From DATBGO01 sp963840095 (GTDB lineage: Bacteria > Actinomycetota > Actinomycetes > Streptosporangiales > Streptosporangiaceae): a stretch of 64,000 nucleotides of DNA. Position 1 is the first letter of the stretch. The number at the start of each line of letters is the position of its first letter. Below the pieces are notes generated by a model. It had not been told where the DNA came from, made no database searches, and worked only from the letters and a program-made list of their open reading frames with translations. Below, in pieces: positions 16,486 to 24,397 of the stretch. The translations under genes and the position numbers were made by a program. Location: contig CAWIXN010000003.1 in NCBI GenBank assembly GCA_963840095.1, positions 185,664 through 249,663 on the forward strand, written 5' to 3'.

Positions 16486-17201
16486 GGTATACCGGCGCCA
16501 GTGCACCTCGAACAGCGCGCCGCCGAGGGCCGACTCGCCGATCCGCCAGTGGCCTCCCGTCGACCGCACGATCTTCGCAGCGATCGCCAGGCCCAGGCCG
16601 GCCGCTCCGCCCTGCTCGGTGGACCGGTGGAACCTGTCAGACAGCCTGGCCGGTCGGCTTCGGGAACCCCCGGACCGCTGTCTTCCACCACGAGAGCGAC
16701 CCGCCCGCCGCGCGGGAGGACGCTGATCCTGACCCGGCCCGCTGGCCCGGCGGGCCGGCAGGCATTGTCCACCAGCACGCCCGCCAGCCGGTCAATCCAC
16801 TCCGGAGGTGCGCTGATCCAGCCGGTCAGCGGCCCGGCCGGCACAACTGAGATGTCGAACGACTGGGACCTGGCTACCGCCGCGAAACGATCCGCGCACA
16901 CTCCTGCGCGATCGTGGTGAGATCAAGCGGCTCGTCACCTGGCGCCGGGGGACTCGAGTCGAACCTGGCCAGCCACAGCATGTCCGCAACGATGCGGCGC
17001 AGCCGCTGGCTCTCGCGGTGCACCCGGATCAGCGCGGACCGGTAATCGGCTGCCTCCCTCGCGCTGAGCGGTGTGCGCAGCTCGTGCGAGGCATCGCCGG
17101 ATCGCCGCGCATCCCGCGTAGACGACGGCGATCAGTAGCGTCGCGACCAGCGCGACCCGGCTCGCATGAGCCACCTGCGAAGGCAGGGGCGGCCGGCGCA
17201 T
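16486..17201 (-). pseudogene. Sensor histidine kinase, multiply frameshifted and internally deleted
   Basis: Fragments of one kinase lie in three frames. 17201 downstream: MRRPPLPSQVAH and a single TM helix (VALVATLLIAVVYAG). Then directly, in another frame, the H-box DASHELRTPLSA with SALIRVHRESQRLRRIVADM and LWLARFDS; the periplasmic domain, TM2, HAMP and part of the dimerisation helix are missing. After another shift (about 16900) comes CADRFAAVARSQSFDISVV, the N-box VLVDNACR and the G1 box VVEDSGPGVPEAD; a further shift leads to the G2/C-terminal piece STGGHWRIGESALGG. It lies 3 bp from the intact response regulator, so it was that regulator's partner. Clearly inactive. Confidence 0.75.
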
Positions 17202-17203
17202 GA

Positions 17204-17878
17204 CTAACTGGCCACGATCCGGTACCCGACGCCACGTACCGTCTCGATCCGGACCGTGGCGCTGGCCAGCTTGGACCGCAGCCTGGCCAGGTGGACGTCG
17301 ATCGTGTTCGAGCCGAGCGCGTCAGCCTCGTGGTCCCACACATGCAGCGCGATCGACCTGCGTTCCACCACGGCCGGCGCCCGTCGCATGAGCATCTCCA
17401 GGATGCCGCGCTCGGTGACGGTCAGCGTCGGCCGCTGGCCGCCGATCCGTACCTCGCGGGTAGCCGGATCGAGTACCAGGTCCCCGACCACCAGCTGGGG
17501 TTGCTGCAAGACACGCGGTCTGCGCTGCAGCGCGCGGATCCTCGCCAGCAGCTCGGCGAAGTCAAATGGCTTGACCAGGTAGTCGTCGGCCCCGTGGTCG
17601 AGCCCGGCGACCCGGTCGGCGTGCGTGTCCATGGCGGTCAGCATCAGCACGGCGGTCGGTGAGCCGTCCCGGCGCATCTGCTGCAGCACCTCAAGGCCGG
17701 TTCGCGACGGCATCCGCCAGTCGAGGATCGCGACCTCATACTCGTAGACCCGAAGGTAGCCGAGGGCGGCCTGGCCATCAGGCGCCGTGTCGACGACATA
17801 GCCCTTCTCCCGCAGGCCCCGGGCGAGGACTTCCCGCAGGCTCTGGTCGTCTTCGGCTACTAGCACCCTCATCGCCAT
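17204..17878 (-). CDS. OmpR-family response regulator
   Basis: 224 residues from the ATG at 17878 (MAMRVLVAEDD). Receiver domain with the acidic pair ED-D, phospho-acceptor Asp in VAILDWRMPS, TAMD and the conserved Lys in YLVKPFDF; C-terminal OmpR winged helix with LTVTERGILEMLMRRAP and HVWDHEADALGSNTIDVHLA ending RGVGYRIVAS. Intact, although its cognate kinase downstream is destroyed, so it either responds to another kinase or is an orphan on its way out. The TrmO-like long ORF extension upstream of 17878 (Pro/Gly-rich) is unlikely to be translated. Confidence 0.9.
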   Translation of the reverse strand: MAMRVLVAEDDQSLREVLARGLREKGYVVDTAPDGQAALGYLRVYEYEVAILDWRMPSRTGLEVLQQMRRDGSPTAVLMLTAMDTHADRVAGLDHGADDYLVKPFDFAELLARIRALQRRPRVLQQPQLVVGDLVLDPATREVRIGGQRPTLTVTERGILEMLMRRAPAVVERRSIALHVWDHEADALGSNTIDVHLARLRSKLASATVRIETVRGVGYRIVAS

Positions 17879-17970
17879 AGGTTTACCTGGTCCGACCGCC
17901 TGACCGGGCCGTTTCCGGCCTGGTGCCGTGCCTGGCGCGGCGTGCGCCGGGCCGGACGGCTCTATCCGGG

Positions 17971-18717
17971 CTAGCGAGGCAGCCGTCGCCACACCGGCCT
18001 GGGCAGCGTACGCAGTACGGCCGCCAGCACGGCCAGCTGCGGCGGGACCCAGACCACGGCCGCCTTTCCCCGCAGTGCCGCGGCGACGGCCGTTCCCACC
18101 GCTGCCGGGGTCGTGGCCAGCGGTGCCGCAGGCATGCCGGCCGTCATCCGGCCGGTCACGAAGCCGGGCCGGACCAGCAGCACCCGGACGCCGCTGCCGT
18201 GCAGCGAGTCGGCCAGGCCGCGGGCGAACGCGTCCAGGCCGGCCTTGGCCGCGCCGTAGACGAAGTTGGCCTTGCGGGGCCGGATGGCCGCGATGGAGGA
18301 GAGCACCACGATGGTGCCATGACCCTGGGCGCGCATCCGCGCCGCCGCGGCGGTCAGCGCCGTTACGTGCCCGGTGAGGTTGGTGTCGATGAGCTGGCCC
18401 GCCTGCAGCGGATCGGCGTCCAGCGTCTCCTGGGGGGTCAGCACGCCCGCGGCGGAGATGACAATGTCCACGTCACCCTCGGAGAAGGCGTCATCGATCA
18501 GCGCCTGGTGCGTCTCGAGCGCCAGTGCATCGAAGACCAGGGTCCGCACCCGGTAGGGCAGGGTCTTGCCCGCTGCCTCCAGCCGCTGCGCGTCCCGGCC
18601 GGCCAGCAGCACCTCGGTCTCGGCGGGCGCATGCAAAGCGGCCAGGATCTCCAGGCCGATCTCGCTGGTCCCGCCGAGCAGCAGGACCCGTCCGGGCCGT
18701 CCCAGTCCATCGTTCAT
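17971..18717 (-). CDS. dprE2: Decaprenylphospho-beta-D-erythro-pentofuranosid-2-ulose 2-reductase (DprE2-like SDR)
   Basis: 248-residue short-chain dehydrogenase. NAD-binding LLLGGTSEIGLEILAAL, the NAG-equivalent ISAAGVL, and catalytic Ser-Tyr-Lys (VLSSIAA, then FVYGAAKAGLDAF). DprE2 reduces the keto intermediate made by DprE1, giving decaprenylphospho-arabinose for cell-wall arabinan. The ATG at 18717 overlaps the stop of the DPPR synthase gene (ATGA), and that enzyme makes the precursor lipid, so the assignment to the arabinose pathway is well supported by context. DprE1 (the oxidase) is not in the window. Confidence 0.85.
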   Translation of the reverse strand: MNDGLGRPGRVLLLGGTSEIGLEILAALHAPAETEVLLAGRDAQRLEAAGKTLPYRVRTLVFDALALETHQALIDDAFSEGDVDIVISAAGVLTPQETLDADPLQAGQLIDTNLTGHVTALTAAAARMRAQGHGTIVVLSSIAAIRPRKANFVYGAAKAGLDAFARGLADSLHGSGVRVLLVRPGFVTGRMTAGMPAAPLATTPAAVGTAVAAALRGKAAVVWVPPQLAVLAAVLRTLPRPVWRRLPR

Positions 18718-19655
18718 CGGTAGAGCCCCACCGCGAACATCACTAGCCACGCCACCTCACACACGAGCATCCAGGTGTCCCGGGAGATGAGATCCTCGAC
18801 GGCCTTGCTATCCGCCCTGGCGGTCAGCCAGTCGAACCGGATGAGCGCGGCGGCCAGCGGAATCGCGCTGGCCAGGTGCCAGCCGCGCAGCCAGGGGTCG
18901 TGCTCGGTGTACGCCCACATCAGGTAGGCGCCGACCATGGCCACGGCGACGAGCCGCTCGCTCAGCCGCAGCAGCGCCGGGGTGTACCAGCGCATCACCG
19001 GACGGTGCGCGACGGCGTCCGATCCCAGCACCCTCAGCTCGGTGAAGCGCTTGGCGATCGCCACCATGAACGCGCCCAGGCTGCAGACCACCAGGAACCA
19101 GCCGGACGGCGGCACATGAGTGGCGGCGGCGCCGCCAAGCGCGCGGAGCAGGAACCCGGACGCCACGAACATCATCTCGACGATCGGGACGTGCTTGAGG
19201 ACCAGGGTGTACAGGAACGAGAAGACCAGGTACGCGCAGATGACCAGGGTCAGCTTGGGCTCGTGGATCAGGAAGCCGGCAGCCTCCGCCGCGACGACGC
19301 AGGCTGCCGCCAGCACTAGCGCATGCGACTTGGGCAGCTGGCCGGAGGCGATGGCCCGGTATCGCTTGTAGGGATGGCTGCGGTCGCGCTCGGCGTCGAC
19401 GACATCGTTAACGAAGTAGACCGCGCTGGAGGCGGCGATGAACGCCGCGGCGGCTACGAAGGCGTAGGCCAGGCCGTTGGCCCTGCCCAGCGTCGCGCCC
19501 GCCAGCGGAGCGGCGAACACCAGCAGGTTCTTCGGCCACTGCCGCGGCCTGGATGTCTGCACGACAGCCACCACCCAGCGCAGCGGCGCCGGATAGCGCG
19601 CGAGCCGCGCGGTGGCAGGACGCGTGACCTCGGTGTCGGGCAATTGTGTCGTCAC
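18714..19655 (-). CDS. Decaprenyl-phosphate 5-phosphoribosyltransferase (UbiA family)
   Basis: 313-residue membrane prenyltransferase with about eight to nine hydrophobic helices. Signature QTSRPRQWPKNLLVFAAPLA and the Mg/PRPP-binding Asp motif YFVNDVVDAERDRSHPYKRY, followed by RAIASGQLP, which is specific to the DPPR synthase branch (Rv3806c type) of the UbiA family; second Asp motif region FRALGSD-like RVLGSDAVAHRP. It transfers phosphoribose from PRPP to decaprenyl phosphate, first step to decaprenylphospho-arabinose. GTG start overlaps the upstream gene stop by 4 bp and its own stop overlaps dprE2, so three genes are translationally chained. Confidence 0.88.
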   Translation of the reverse strand: MTTQLPDTEVTRPATARLARYPAPLRWVVAVVQTSRPRQWPKNLLVFAAPLAGATLGRANGLAYAFVAAAAFIAASSAVYFVNDVVDAERDRSHPYKRYRAIASGQLPKSHALVLAAACVVAAEAAGFLIHEPKLTLVICAYLVFSFLYTLVLKHVPIVEMMFVASGFLLRALGGAAATHVPPSGWFLVVCSLGAFMVAIAKRFTELRVLGSDAVAHRPVMRWYTPALLRLSERLVAVAMVGAYLMWAYTEHDPWLRGWHLASAIPLAAALIRFDWLTARADSKAVEDLISRDTWMLVCEVAWLVMFAVGLYR

Positions 19656-21040
19656 CGTGCGTAGACAGCCGTGAAGTCGCGATTCGCGCCGCTGTAGTAA
19701 CGGTCGGGCGGCTGCACCTGGTCCGGCAGGAGGTTGATCGGCGTTGGATCGCCCGGGTGATGCTGGGGGAGGTAGTACATGTACGACATCCAGTCCGGGT
19801 TGATGTCAAGCTGCATCGCGGAGACGCAGCCTGCGCGCTTGAGCAGGTCGGCTAGCGTCCGCACGTCAAGCGCCGGTCCATAGACGAAGATGACCCTTCC
19901 GTCGCGCGTGATCCCGATCCCTGAGCGCCAGACATAATACGCGCCGCCCAGGGTCGCGCCCCAGCTGGTCTCCACATTGTTGTCGACCGTCACGGGCACC
20001 TTGCCGTCCGTCACGATCAGGTACAGATTCTGCCGGACCCCGACCACATTCCTGGTCATGCGCAGACCGCCGCGGTCCCACGTGCCGATCGCGAGGTGCC
20101 CGTCCCGATAGTAGACGACGGATGCGACTCCTGGGGTGAGCGTCCCGCTGCGCTGTCCGTTGAGATAGAAGCCGCCGTCCGAAGTAGAGACCTTGAATCC
20201 ACCGTTGAACGTCGCCAGCAGGCCGCGGCGGGAGCCCGGCGGGATGATCGCCGCGGAATGCCAGTCCCCGGGGCCCGGGTCCTCATACCCCGGATGTAGC
20301 TGGAAGGTCACCAGCTTCTGGCTCATCGAGACGATCCCCGCCACGTACGAGGTGTGCACGCTGTCCGGCCGCAGGTAAGTTCCGAAGACCGCCGGCGACC
20401 CGTTCACGGTGGCCAGGACCCGCCACTTGCCCTCGCCGGGAAGCGGTGTGCCGGCCGGCGAGCTCAGCCGCCGCGGCGGATCGAAGACGACCCGTGCCTT
20501 GCCCTGGTGAGTGCCCTTCGGCCGGATGGGGAACGCGGCCGCGGACGGCCCGGTCAGGGCGAAGGACGGCCTGCCGCCCTTCTTCGGAGCCTGGTAGGTG
20601 AGCCATTCGCCGAAGGTGACGACGGGGCCGAGGTCGTGATCACGGGCCCATTCGGCGAGCCGCTCCGCGATCGTGCCGCCACCGGGCATGGTGAGGGCGT
20701 TCCCCACCGACCAGCCGACCAGGCAGAGGAACACCGCTAGTACGACCGCGGCGATCCGGAAGCCGCGCCGGTCCCGAAGCCTGCGGCCTTTCCGTGGCCG
20801 GCTCCTGAGCCCGCGGATGGTGAGCCGACTCCTGAGCCCGCGGACCTGCGCAATTTCGTGCCCGGGCGCGCGGCCCCGTGGAGCGTCCAGGCTGGCGTGG
20901 GGGCCGGGCTCTGGGCTGGCGTGCGGGCCGGGCTCTGGGCTGGCGTGGGGCCCGGGCTCTGGGCTGGCGTGGGGCCCGGGCTCTGGGCTGGCGTGGGGGC
21001 CGGGCTCTGGGGTCGCCGAACTGCGCACGCGTCCCTCCAA
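19652..21040 (-). CDS. Membrane-anchored phosphodiester glycosidase family (NAGPA domain) protein
   Basis: 462 residues. A repeat-rich N-terminus (five PEPGPHAS units, residues 11-50) and basic segment precede one membrane helix (FRIAAVVLAVFLCLVGWSVG, about residues 94-113), placing the rest outside the cell. The exoplasmic part has the NAGPA pattern: LLATFNGGFKVSTSDGGFYL with N-G-G-F, TLTPGVASVVYYRDG, VRQNLYLIVTDGK, ETSWGATLGG, and the end AMQLDINPDWMSYMYY. NAGPA domains cleave phosphodiester-linked sugars. It is the first gene of the operon with DPPR synthase and DprE2, suggesting a role in envelope polysaccharide processing; that link is inference. Confidence 0.83.
   Translation of the reverse strand: MEGRVRSSATPEPGPHASPEPGPHASPEPGPHASPEPGPHASPEPGPHASLDAPRGRAPGHEIAQVRGLRSRLTIRGLRSRPRKGRRLRDRRGFRIAAVVLAVFLCLVGWSVGNALTMPGGGTIAERLAEWARDHDLGPVVTFGEWLTYQAPKKGGRPSFALTGPSAAAFPIRPKGTHQGKARVVFDPPRRLSSPAGTPLPGEGKWRVLATVNGSPAVFGTYLRPDSVHTSYVAGIVSMSQKLVTFQLHPGYEDPGPGDWHSAAIIPPGSRRGLLATFNGGFKVSTSDGGFYLNGQRSGTLTPGVASVVYYRDGHLAIGTWDRGGLRMTRNVVGVRQNLYLIVTDGKVPVTVDNNVETSWGATLGGAYYVWRSGIGITRDGRVIFVYGPALDVRTLADLLKRAGCVSAMQLDINPDWMSYMYYLPQHHPGDPTPINLLPDQVQPPDRYYSGANRDFTAVYAR
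20885..21010. repeat. 24-bp tandem repeat inside the NAGPA gene
   Basis: Five copies of a unit such as GGCTGGCGTGGGGGCCGGGC plus TCTG encode the octapeptide PEPGPHAS. Copies differ at one or two bases. In frame, so copy-number change would only lengthen or shorten the extracytoplasmic/cytoplasmic leader. Confidence 0.85.
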
Positions 21041-21350
21041 GTCCGTGGCCGGGTCCGCTGCCGTAGCTTCTTAGCAGCAAATACCTGATTAGTAGCGGAT
21101 ACCTGACGATATCCGCAGGATGGCGGCGCCCGGCCGCGAATCCACTACTACCGCGCCATGCGGACTCGGGCCGGGCGCCTCACGCGTTTGGTCTACCCGT
21201 GCTACATGAAGACACGGTTACGCAGCAGAGAGTTTGCTCGCTCATGACCGTGAGCCGGCATACGGTCTCAGCCGGCGCGACCCTATCTTCGCGTGCTCAC
21301 GGTCCCTTAGGCTGGCGCCGCCACAAGAGCCGACAGAAAAGGCTTGCATC
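21041..21350. other. Divergent intergenic region with a long-range hairpin
   Basis: Separates the envelope operon from the cyclophilin gene. GACCGTGAGC (21246-21255) and GCTCACGGTC (21295-21304) are a perfect 10-bp inverted repeat 39 nt apart, with a smaller CCGGC/GCCGG pair nested inside, directly in the cyclophilin leader. No ORF is supported. Confidence 0.4.
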
Positions 21351-22100
21351 ATGCGAAAGCGCCAGGTTCCCGCATTCGTCGCTGCCGCCCTGGCCCTGGC
21401 CCTGGTCGGCGCGGCCTCCGCCAGCGCGTTAACACAGGCCCCCTCGCGGCCAGGCCGCACACTGACCGTCACGCAGGCGCGATACGCGAAGCCGACCCTC
21501 TGGCCGCGGACCGCCGTCCACGGCGCACCCGCGGCCCCGGGCTGCGGGTTCACCAACGCGGTGCCGTACGACAGGTACAAGGGCCTGCCTAACTTCACCC
21601 CGCAGCGGGCCGCCCACCCTTACATCGCCCGCCTTTACACCACTCAGGGCGTGATCGTCTTCCAGGCGCTGACAGCACAGGCGCCGTGCACTACGTATTC
21701 CTTCAGGTTCCTGGCCCAGCGCCGGTACTTCTACCGGACGCATTGCCACCGGCTCACCACCCAGGGCATCTACGTGCTGCAGTGCGGCGACCCCACCGGC
21801 ACCGGCTCCGGCGGGCCCGGCTATCGCTTCAACGACGAGAACCTGGCCGGCGCCACCTATCCGGCCGGCACGGTTGCCATGGCGAATGCGGGCCCGAACA
21901 CCAACGGCAGCCAGTTCTTCTTCGTCTGGAAGGACACCACTCTCGCCCCCGACTACACGCCATTCGGGAAGGTGATCGCCGGAATGAACGTGCTGCAGAA
22001 GATTGCGGCCGCCGGCGACGACAGCCAGAACGGTCCTGGCGACGGTTACCCCCACCGGTACGTCGCGTTCCTGCACATCCAGATCGTGCTCGGAAGGTAG
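21351..22100 (+). CDS. Secreted cyclophilin-type peptidyl-prolyl isomerase
   Basis: 249 residues from ATG 21351. Sec signal peptide MRKRQVPAFVAAALALALVG followed by AASASA. Cyclophilin domain: ARLYTTQGVIVFQAL, the core GDPTGTGSGGPGYRF, the active-site ANAGPNTNGSQFFFVW and FGKVIAGMNVLQKI. The usual FHRVI(x)GFMIQGGD segment is altered: the catalytic Arg region reads YRTHCHRLTTQGIYVLQCGD, with two Cys that could form a disulfide outside the cell. Catalyses cis-trans Pro isomerisation of exported proteins. Followed by a strong terminator. Confidence 0.9.
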   Translation: MRKRQVPAFVAAALALALVGAASASALTQAPSRPGRTLTVTQARYAKPTLWPRTAVHGAPAAPGCGFTNAVPYDRYKGLPNFTPQRAAHPYIARLYTTQGVIVFQALTAQAPCTTYSFRFLAQRRYFYRTHCHRLTTQGIYVLQCGDPTGTGSGGPGYRFNDENLAGATYPAGTVAMANAGPNTNGSQFFFVWKDTTLAPDYTPFGKVIAGMNVLQKIAAAGDDSQNGPGDGYPHRYVAFLHIQIVLGR

Positions 22101-22116
22101 CGCTGCCACTGCTCCG

Positions 22117-22142
22117 GGCCGGAGCGCGGCTGCGCTCCGGCC
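22117..22142 (+). terminator. Hairpin terminator after the cyclophilin gene
   Basis: GGCCGGAGCGC and GCGCTCCGGCC pair perfectly over 11 bp with a GGCT loop, 17 bp after the stop codon. Confidence 0.75.
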
Positions 22143-22304
22143 GGGCCGTCGCCGTCGGCCGAGGTCTGGGCCCTCGGAACCCGAGCACTCATGGCGGCCC
22201 TGTCCCTATGGGTCGGCTGGCGGTCACCCGCGGCGTGCTGTCATCCTCGGATCCTGTGTCACTGTGGCAGGACGCCTCGATTATGAGCCTGGAGATGACG
22301 CCTT

Positions 22305-22604
22305 ATGGATGCGTCGCATGTGTGGGTGGCCAAGGATGACGGGACCGACGTCGTGCGCGCTGAGGCGATCGTGAGTGTCGGCATCGACTACAACGGCAAT
22401 GTCACTGCACAACTGGCCGGGCACGAGGGGACCACGGTGACCCTGGTCGTGCCTGGCCACCAGGAGGGCCAGCAGACACCGGCTGACTTTCACCGGCAGC
22501 TGATCCGGGCCCTGGCCCAGCTGTCAGATGCCGCAGGTCCCTTCCTGCTCCGGCCGGTCTGCGATGAGGAGCACGGCTGGCACTGGATCAACGAGCCTCT
22601 CTAG
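22305..22604 (+). CDS. Hypothetical protein, 99 residues
   Basis: Acidic soluble protein starting MDASHVWVAKDDGTDVVRAE, containing VSVGIDYNGNVTAQLAGHEG and ending EEHGWHWINEPL. No family recognised. Codon use is normal for the genome and the sequence looks protein-like (balanced composition, no repeats), so I accept it as a gene. No strong ribosome site is visible. It stands alone, between the cyclophilin terminator and a repeat-rich gap. Confidence 0.5.
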   Translation: MDASHVWVAKDDGTDVVRAEAIVSVGIDYNGNVTAQLAGHEGTTVTLVVPGHQEGQQTPADFHRQLIRALAQLSDAAGPFLLRPVCDEEHGWHWINEPL

Positions 22605-22992
22605 ACCCGCCGCTGTGAACAGCGCCGGCGGTGCGCCGGCCCGTTCCGGGCCCGGGGCCCACCGGTTCCGGGCCCGCGCCATTCGTATGCCGCGGCAGTC
22701 GCGGGACGGGTCATGTGCTGCGTGCTGATCATGGGCATCGCCGTGTCTGTGGTGGGCGTGCCGTTTCAGGGCGGGCGGCTTTCATGGCGTCCGAGCGGCG
22801 GCTTTCATGGCGTCCGAGCGGCGGCGGCTTTCATGGCGTCCGAGCGGCGGCTTTCATCGTGTCTGAGCGGCTGCGTGCTGATCACGGGCACCACTCGCGT
22901 GTCTGTGGTTGCTTCTGTCACTGACGCCACGGGAGTTAGCGGCAGAGCCGGGCGAACGGGCGTGATCCAGCCGCTTAATAGGTGCTTTCCGG
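22605..22992. repeat. Composite repeat region
   Basis: Four copies of a 20-23-bp unit (CGGCTTTCATGGCGTCCGAG then CGG) occupy about 22776-22870, the last one diverged. The array is flanked by a direct repeat of about 35 bp: TGCGTGCTGATCATGGGCAT ... TGTCTGTGGT at about 22719-22755 and a second copy from about 22872 to 22911. No gene is supported in this stretch. Confidence 0.7.
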
Positions 22993-23041
22993 TGATCTTG
23001 GCTACTTTCCAGCGATATCTACTGGAAAGTAGCCAAGATCA
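22993..23041. repeat. Perfect 20-bp inverted repeat
   Basis: TGATCTTGGCTACTTTCCAG and its exact complement flank a 9-nt loop (CGATATCTA). It is much less GC-rich than its surroundings and has no gene within 250 bp on the left and about 400 bp on the right (csp). Could be a terminator, a small mobile-element end or the stem of an RNA. Confidence 0.85.
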
Positions 23042-23451
23042 TTGGTTATCGCTCAGCTGCAGGGGCTGGTGGGACTGCTGTTGCCAGCGTGACCGATCGG
23101 GGGTGCTGCGCTCCCGGGCATTGACGAGATCCGGCCAGCCATGCGCCACGGTGGGCAGCAACCCGAGCAGCGTAGCGATGACACATATGGACAAAGCTGC
23201 TGTTACGACAGCAGCAGGCCCATCACACCAATGATGTCTGTGCTCAGGCTCGGCCTGCCGCGAGCCCGGTCGCTTGATCGTGCTAGATTGATATCGGTTG
23301 TAGTCGAAGTTCGTACGTGTCACAGCGCCTGCGGAATTCTGACAGCGGGCGCCGAGGATGCTCAGAGTCCAGCCTTCCAAGGCAGGCGGTCGCAACAGCC
23401 CGGGGCACACACTCGTGGATCCCGAAGATCGTCTCAGTAGGAGAAAGCAAC
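23042..23451. other. Upstream region of the cold-shock gene
   Basis: About 400 bp without a convincing gene. Its right part (from about 23280) is AT-richer and is the likely promoter and long 5-prime leader of csp, as is usual for CspA-type genes; the ribosome site AGGAGAAAG ends a few bases before the ATG at 23452. Confidence 0.4.
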
Positions 23452-23655
23452 ATGGCTCAGGGCACCGTGAAGTGGTTTAACGCCGACAAGGGCTACGGCT
23501 TCATCGCCCCCGACGACGGCACTGCCGACGTCTTCGTTCACCACTCCGCCATCCAGACTGACGGATTCCGCAGCTTGCAGGAGAACCAGCGGGTTGACTT
23601 CACCGCCGGCCAGGGGCCCAAGGGCCCGCAGGCTGAGCAGGTCCGCCCGATCTGA
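23452..23655 (+). CDS. Cold-shock domain protein (CspA family)
   Basis: 67 residues, standard length. Starts MAQGTVKWFNADKGYGFIAP with RNP1 (KGYGFI) and continues with RNP2 VFVHHSAIQ, then RVDFTAGQGPKGPQAEQVR. A single OB-fold that binds single-stranded RNA and DNA and melts RNA structure. Strong ribosome site (AGGAG). Tandem hairpins follow the stop, so it is monocistronic. Confidence 0.96.
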   Translation: MAQGTVKWFNADKGYGFIAPDDGTADVFVHHSAIQTDGFRSLQENQRVDFTAGQGPKGPQAEQVRPI

Positions 23656-23680
23656 CCAGACCAGCCGCTATAAGCGGATG

Positions 23681-23740
23681 AAGGCCGCCAACTGGCGGCC
23701 TTTACAGCGTGCGGGGTGGCTCCTGAGCCACCCCGCACGC
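23681..23740 (+). terminator. Double hairpin terminator after csp
   Basis: First hairpin: AAGGCCGCCA-AC-TGGCGGCCTT with a following T, 23681-23703. Second: GCGTGCGGGGTGGCT and its perfect complement around CCTG, 23707-23740 (15-bp stem). Both are perfect. Confidence 0.85.
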
Positions 23741-23857
23741 GGTGTGTTTCGCCGTCCTGTTCGCGGCCCCTGTTCGCGGCGCTGTTTCCGGGGCGCTGTT
23801 TCCAGGGCGCGCTGCGTCGCGGCGCTGTGTCGCGGCGACCACCGGCTCGCTGAGAGA

Positions 23858-24397
23858 ATGTTGCTCATGCGAAACGGGCACCGCTCAGAGCGTCCGGCTA
23901 GCTCTGCACATCTGGCTGGTTTTCTGCGCTCAGCTGGCTCTGCACATTCTGCCGACTTCCTGCGCTCAGCTCGCTTTCCGCGCTCGGCTGGCTCCGTGCG
24001 CTCGGCTGGCTCCGTACGCTCGGCTTGCTTTCCGCGCGCGACCGACTCTGTGCGCTCGGCCGGATCTCTGCGTTCGGCTGGCTCGGTAGGCTCGATCTTG
24101 AGTATCGGGTCGAGCGGATCGATCTTGTCGATCGGCTCGACTGGCTCAATCCTGTCGATCGGGTCGGCCGGCTCTGTCCTGTCGATCGGCTCGGTGGGGT
24201 CGGTGTTCTCGATCGGCTCAGCAGCGAGCATCGGCTCGATAATGTCCGGATTCTCGATCTTGTCGGTCCGGTCCTGGCGATCGAGCCCCAGGCGACGGGG
24301 CAGCGCGGCGCAGGGCGGCACGGCGCAGGGGAGTACGGCGCAGGGGAGTACGGCGCACGGGAGTACGGCGCAGGGGAGCGAAGCAGGTCAACCGTGA
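23858..24397 (+). CDS. Gly/Ser-rich repeat protein
   Basis: 179 residues from ATG 23858 (GAGAGA just upstream). N-terminal MLLMRNGHRSERPASSAHLA, then FLRSAGS-type repeats and a run of nine-residue units with consensus SIGSxGSIL (about five copies, residues 72-120), then a Gln/Gly/Ser tail encoded by a 15-bp DNA repeat (GGAGTACGGCGCA type). Proteins with SILSIGSAG repeats occur in many actinobacteria and are unassigned. The opposite strand is also open and would encode EPIDRIEP-type acidic repeats, so the coding strand is not certain; I prefer plus because of the start site and the csp-like promoter distance. Confidence 0.4.
   Translation: MLLMRNGHRSERPASSAHLAGFLRSAGSAHSADFLRSARFPRSAGSVRSAGSVRSACFPRATDSVRSAGSLRSAGSVGSILSIGSSGSILSIGSTGSILSIGSAGSVLSIGSVGSVFSIGSAASIGSIMSGFSILSVRSWRSSPRRRGSAAQGGTAQGSTAQGSTAHGSTAQGSEAGQP

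Noticed and set aside
23039..23410. 123-residue minus-strand ORF with a hydrophobic segment
   Set aside because: It overlaps the csp promoter and leader and the end of the 20-bp inverted repeat, starts with no ribosome site and shows no family resemblance.
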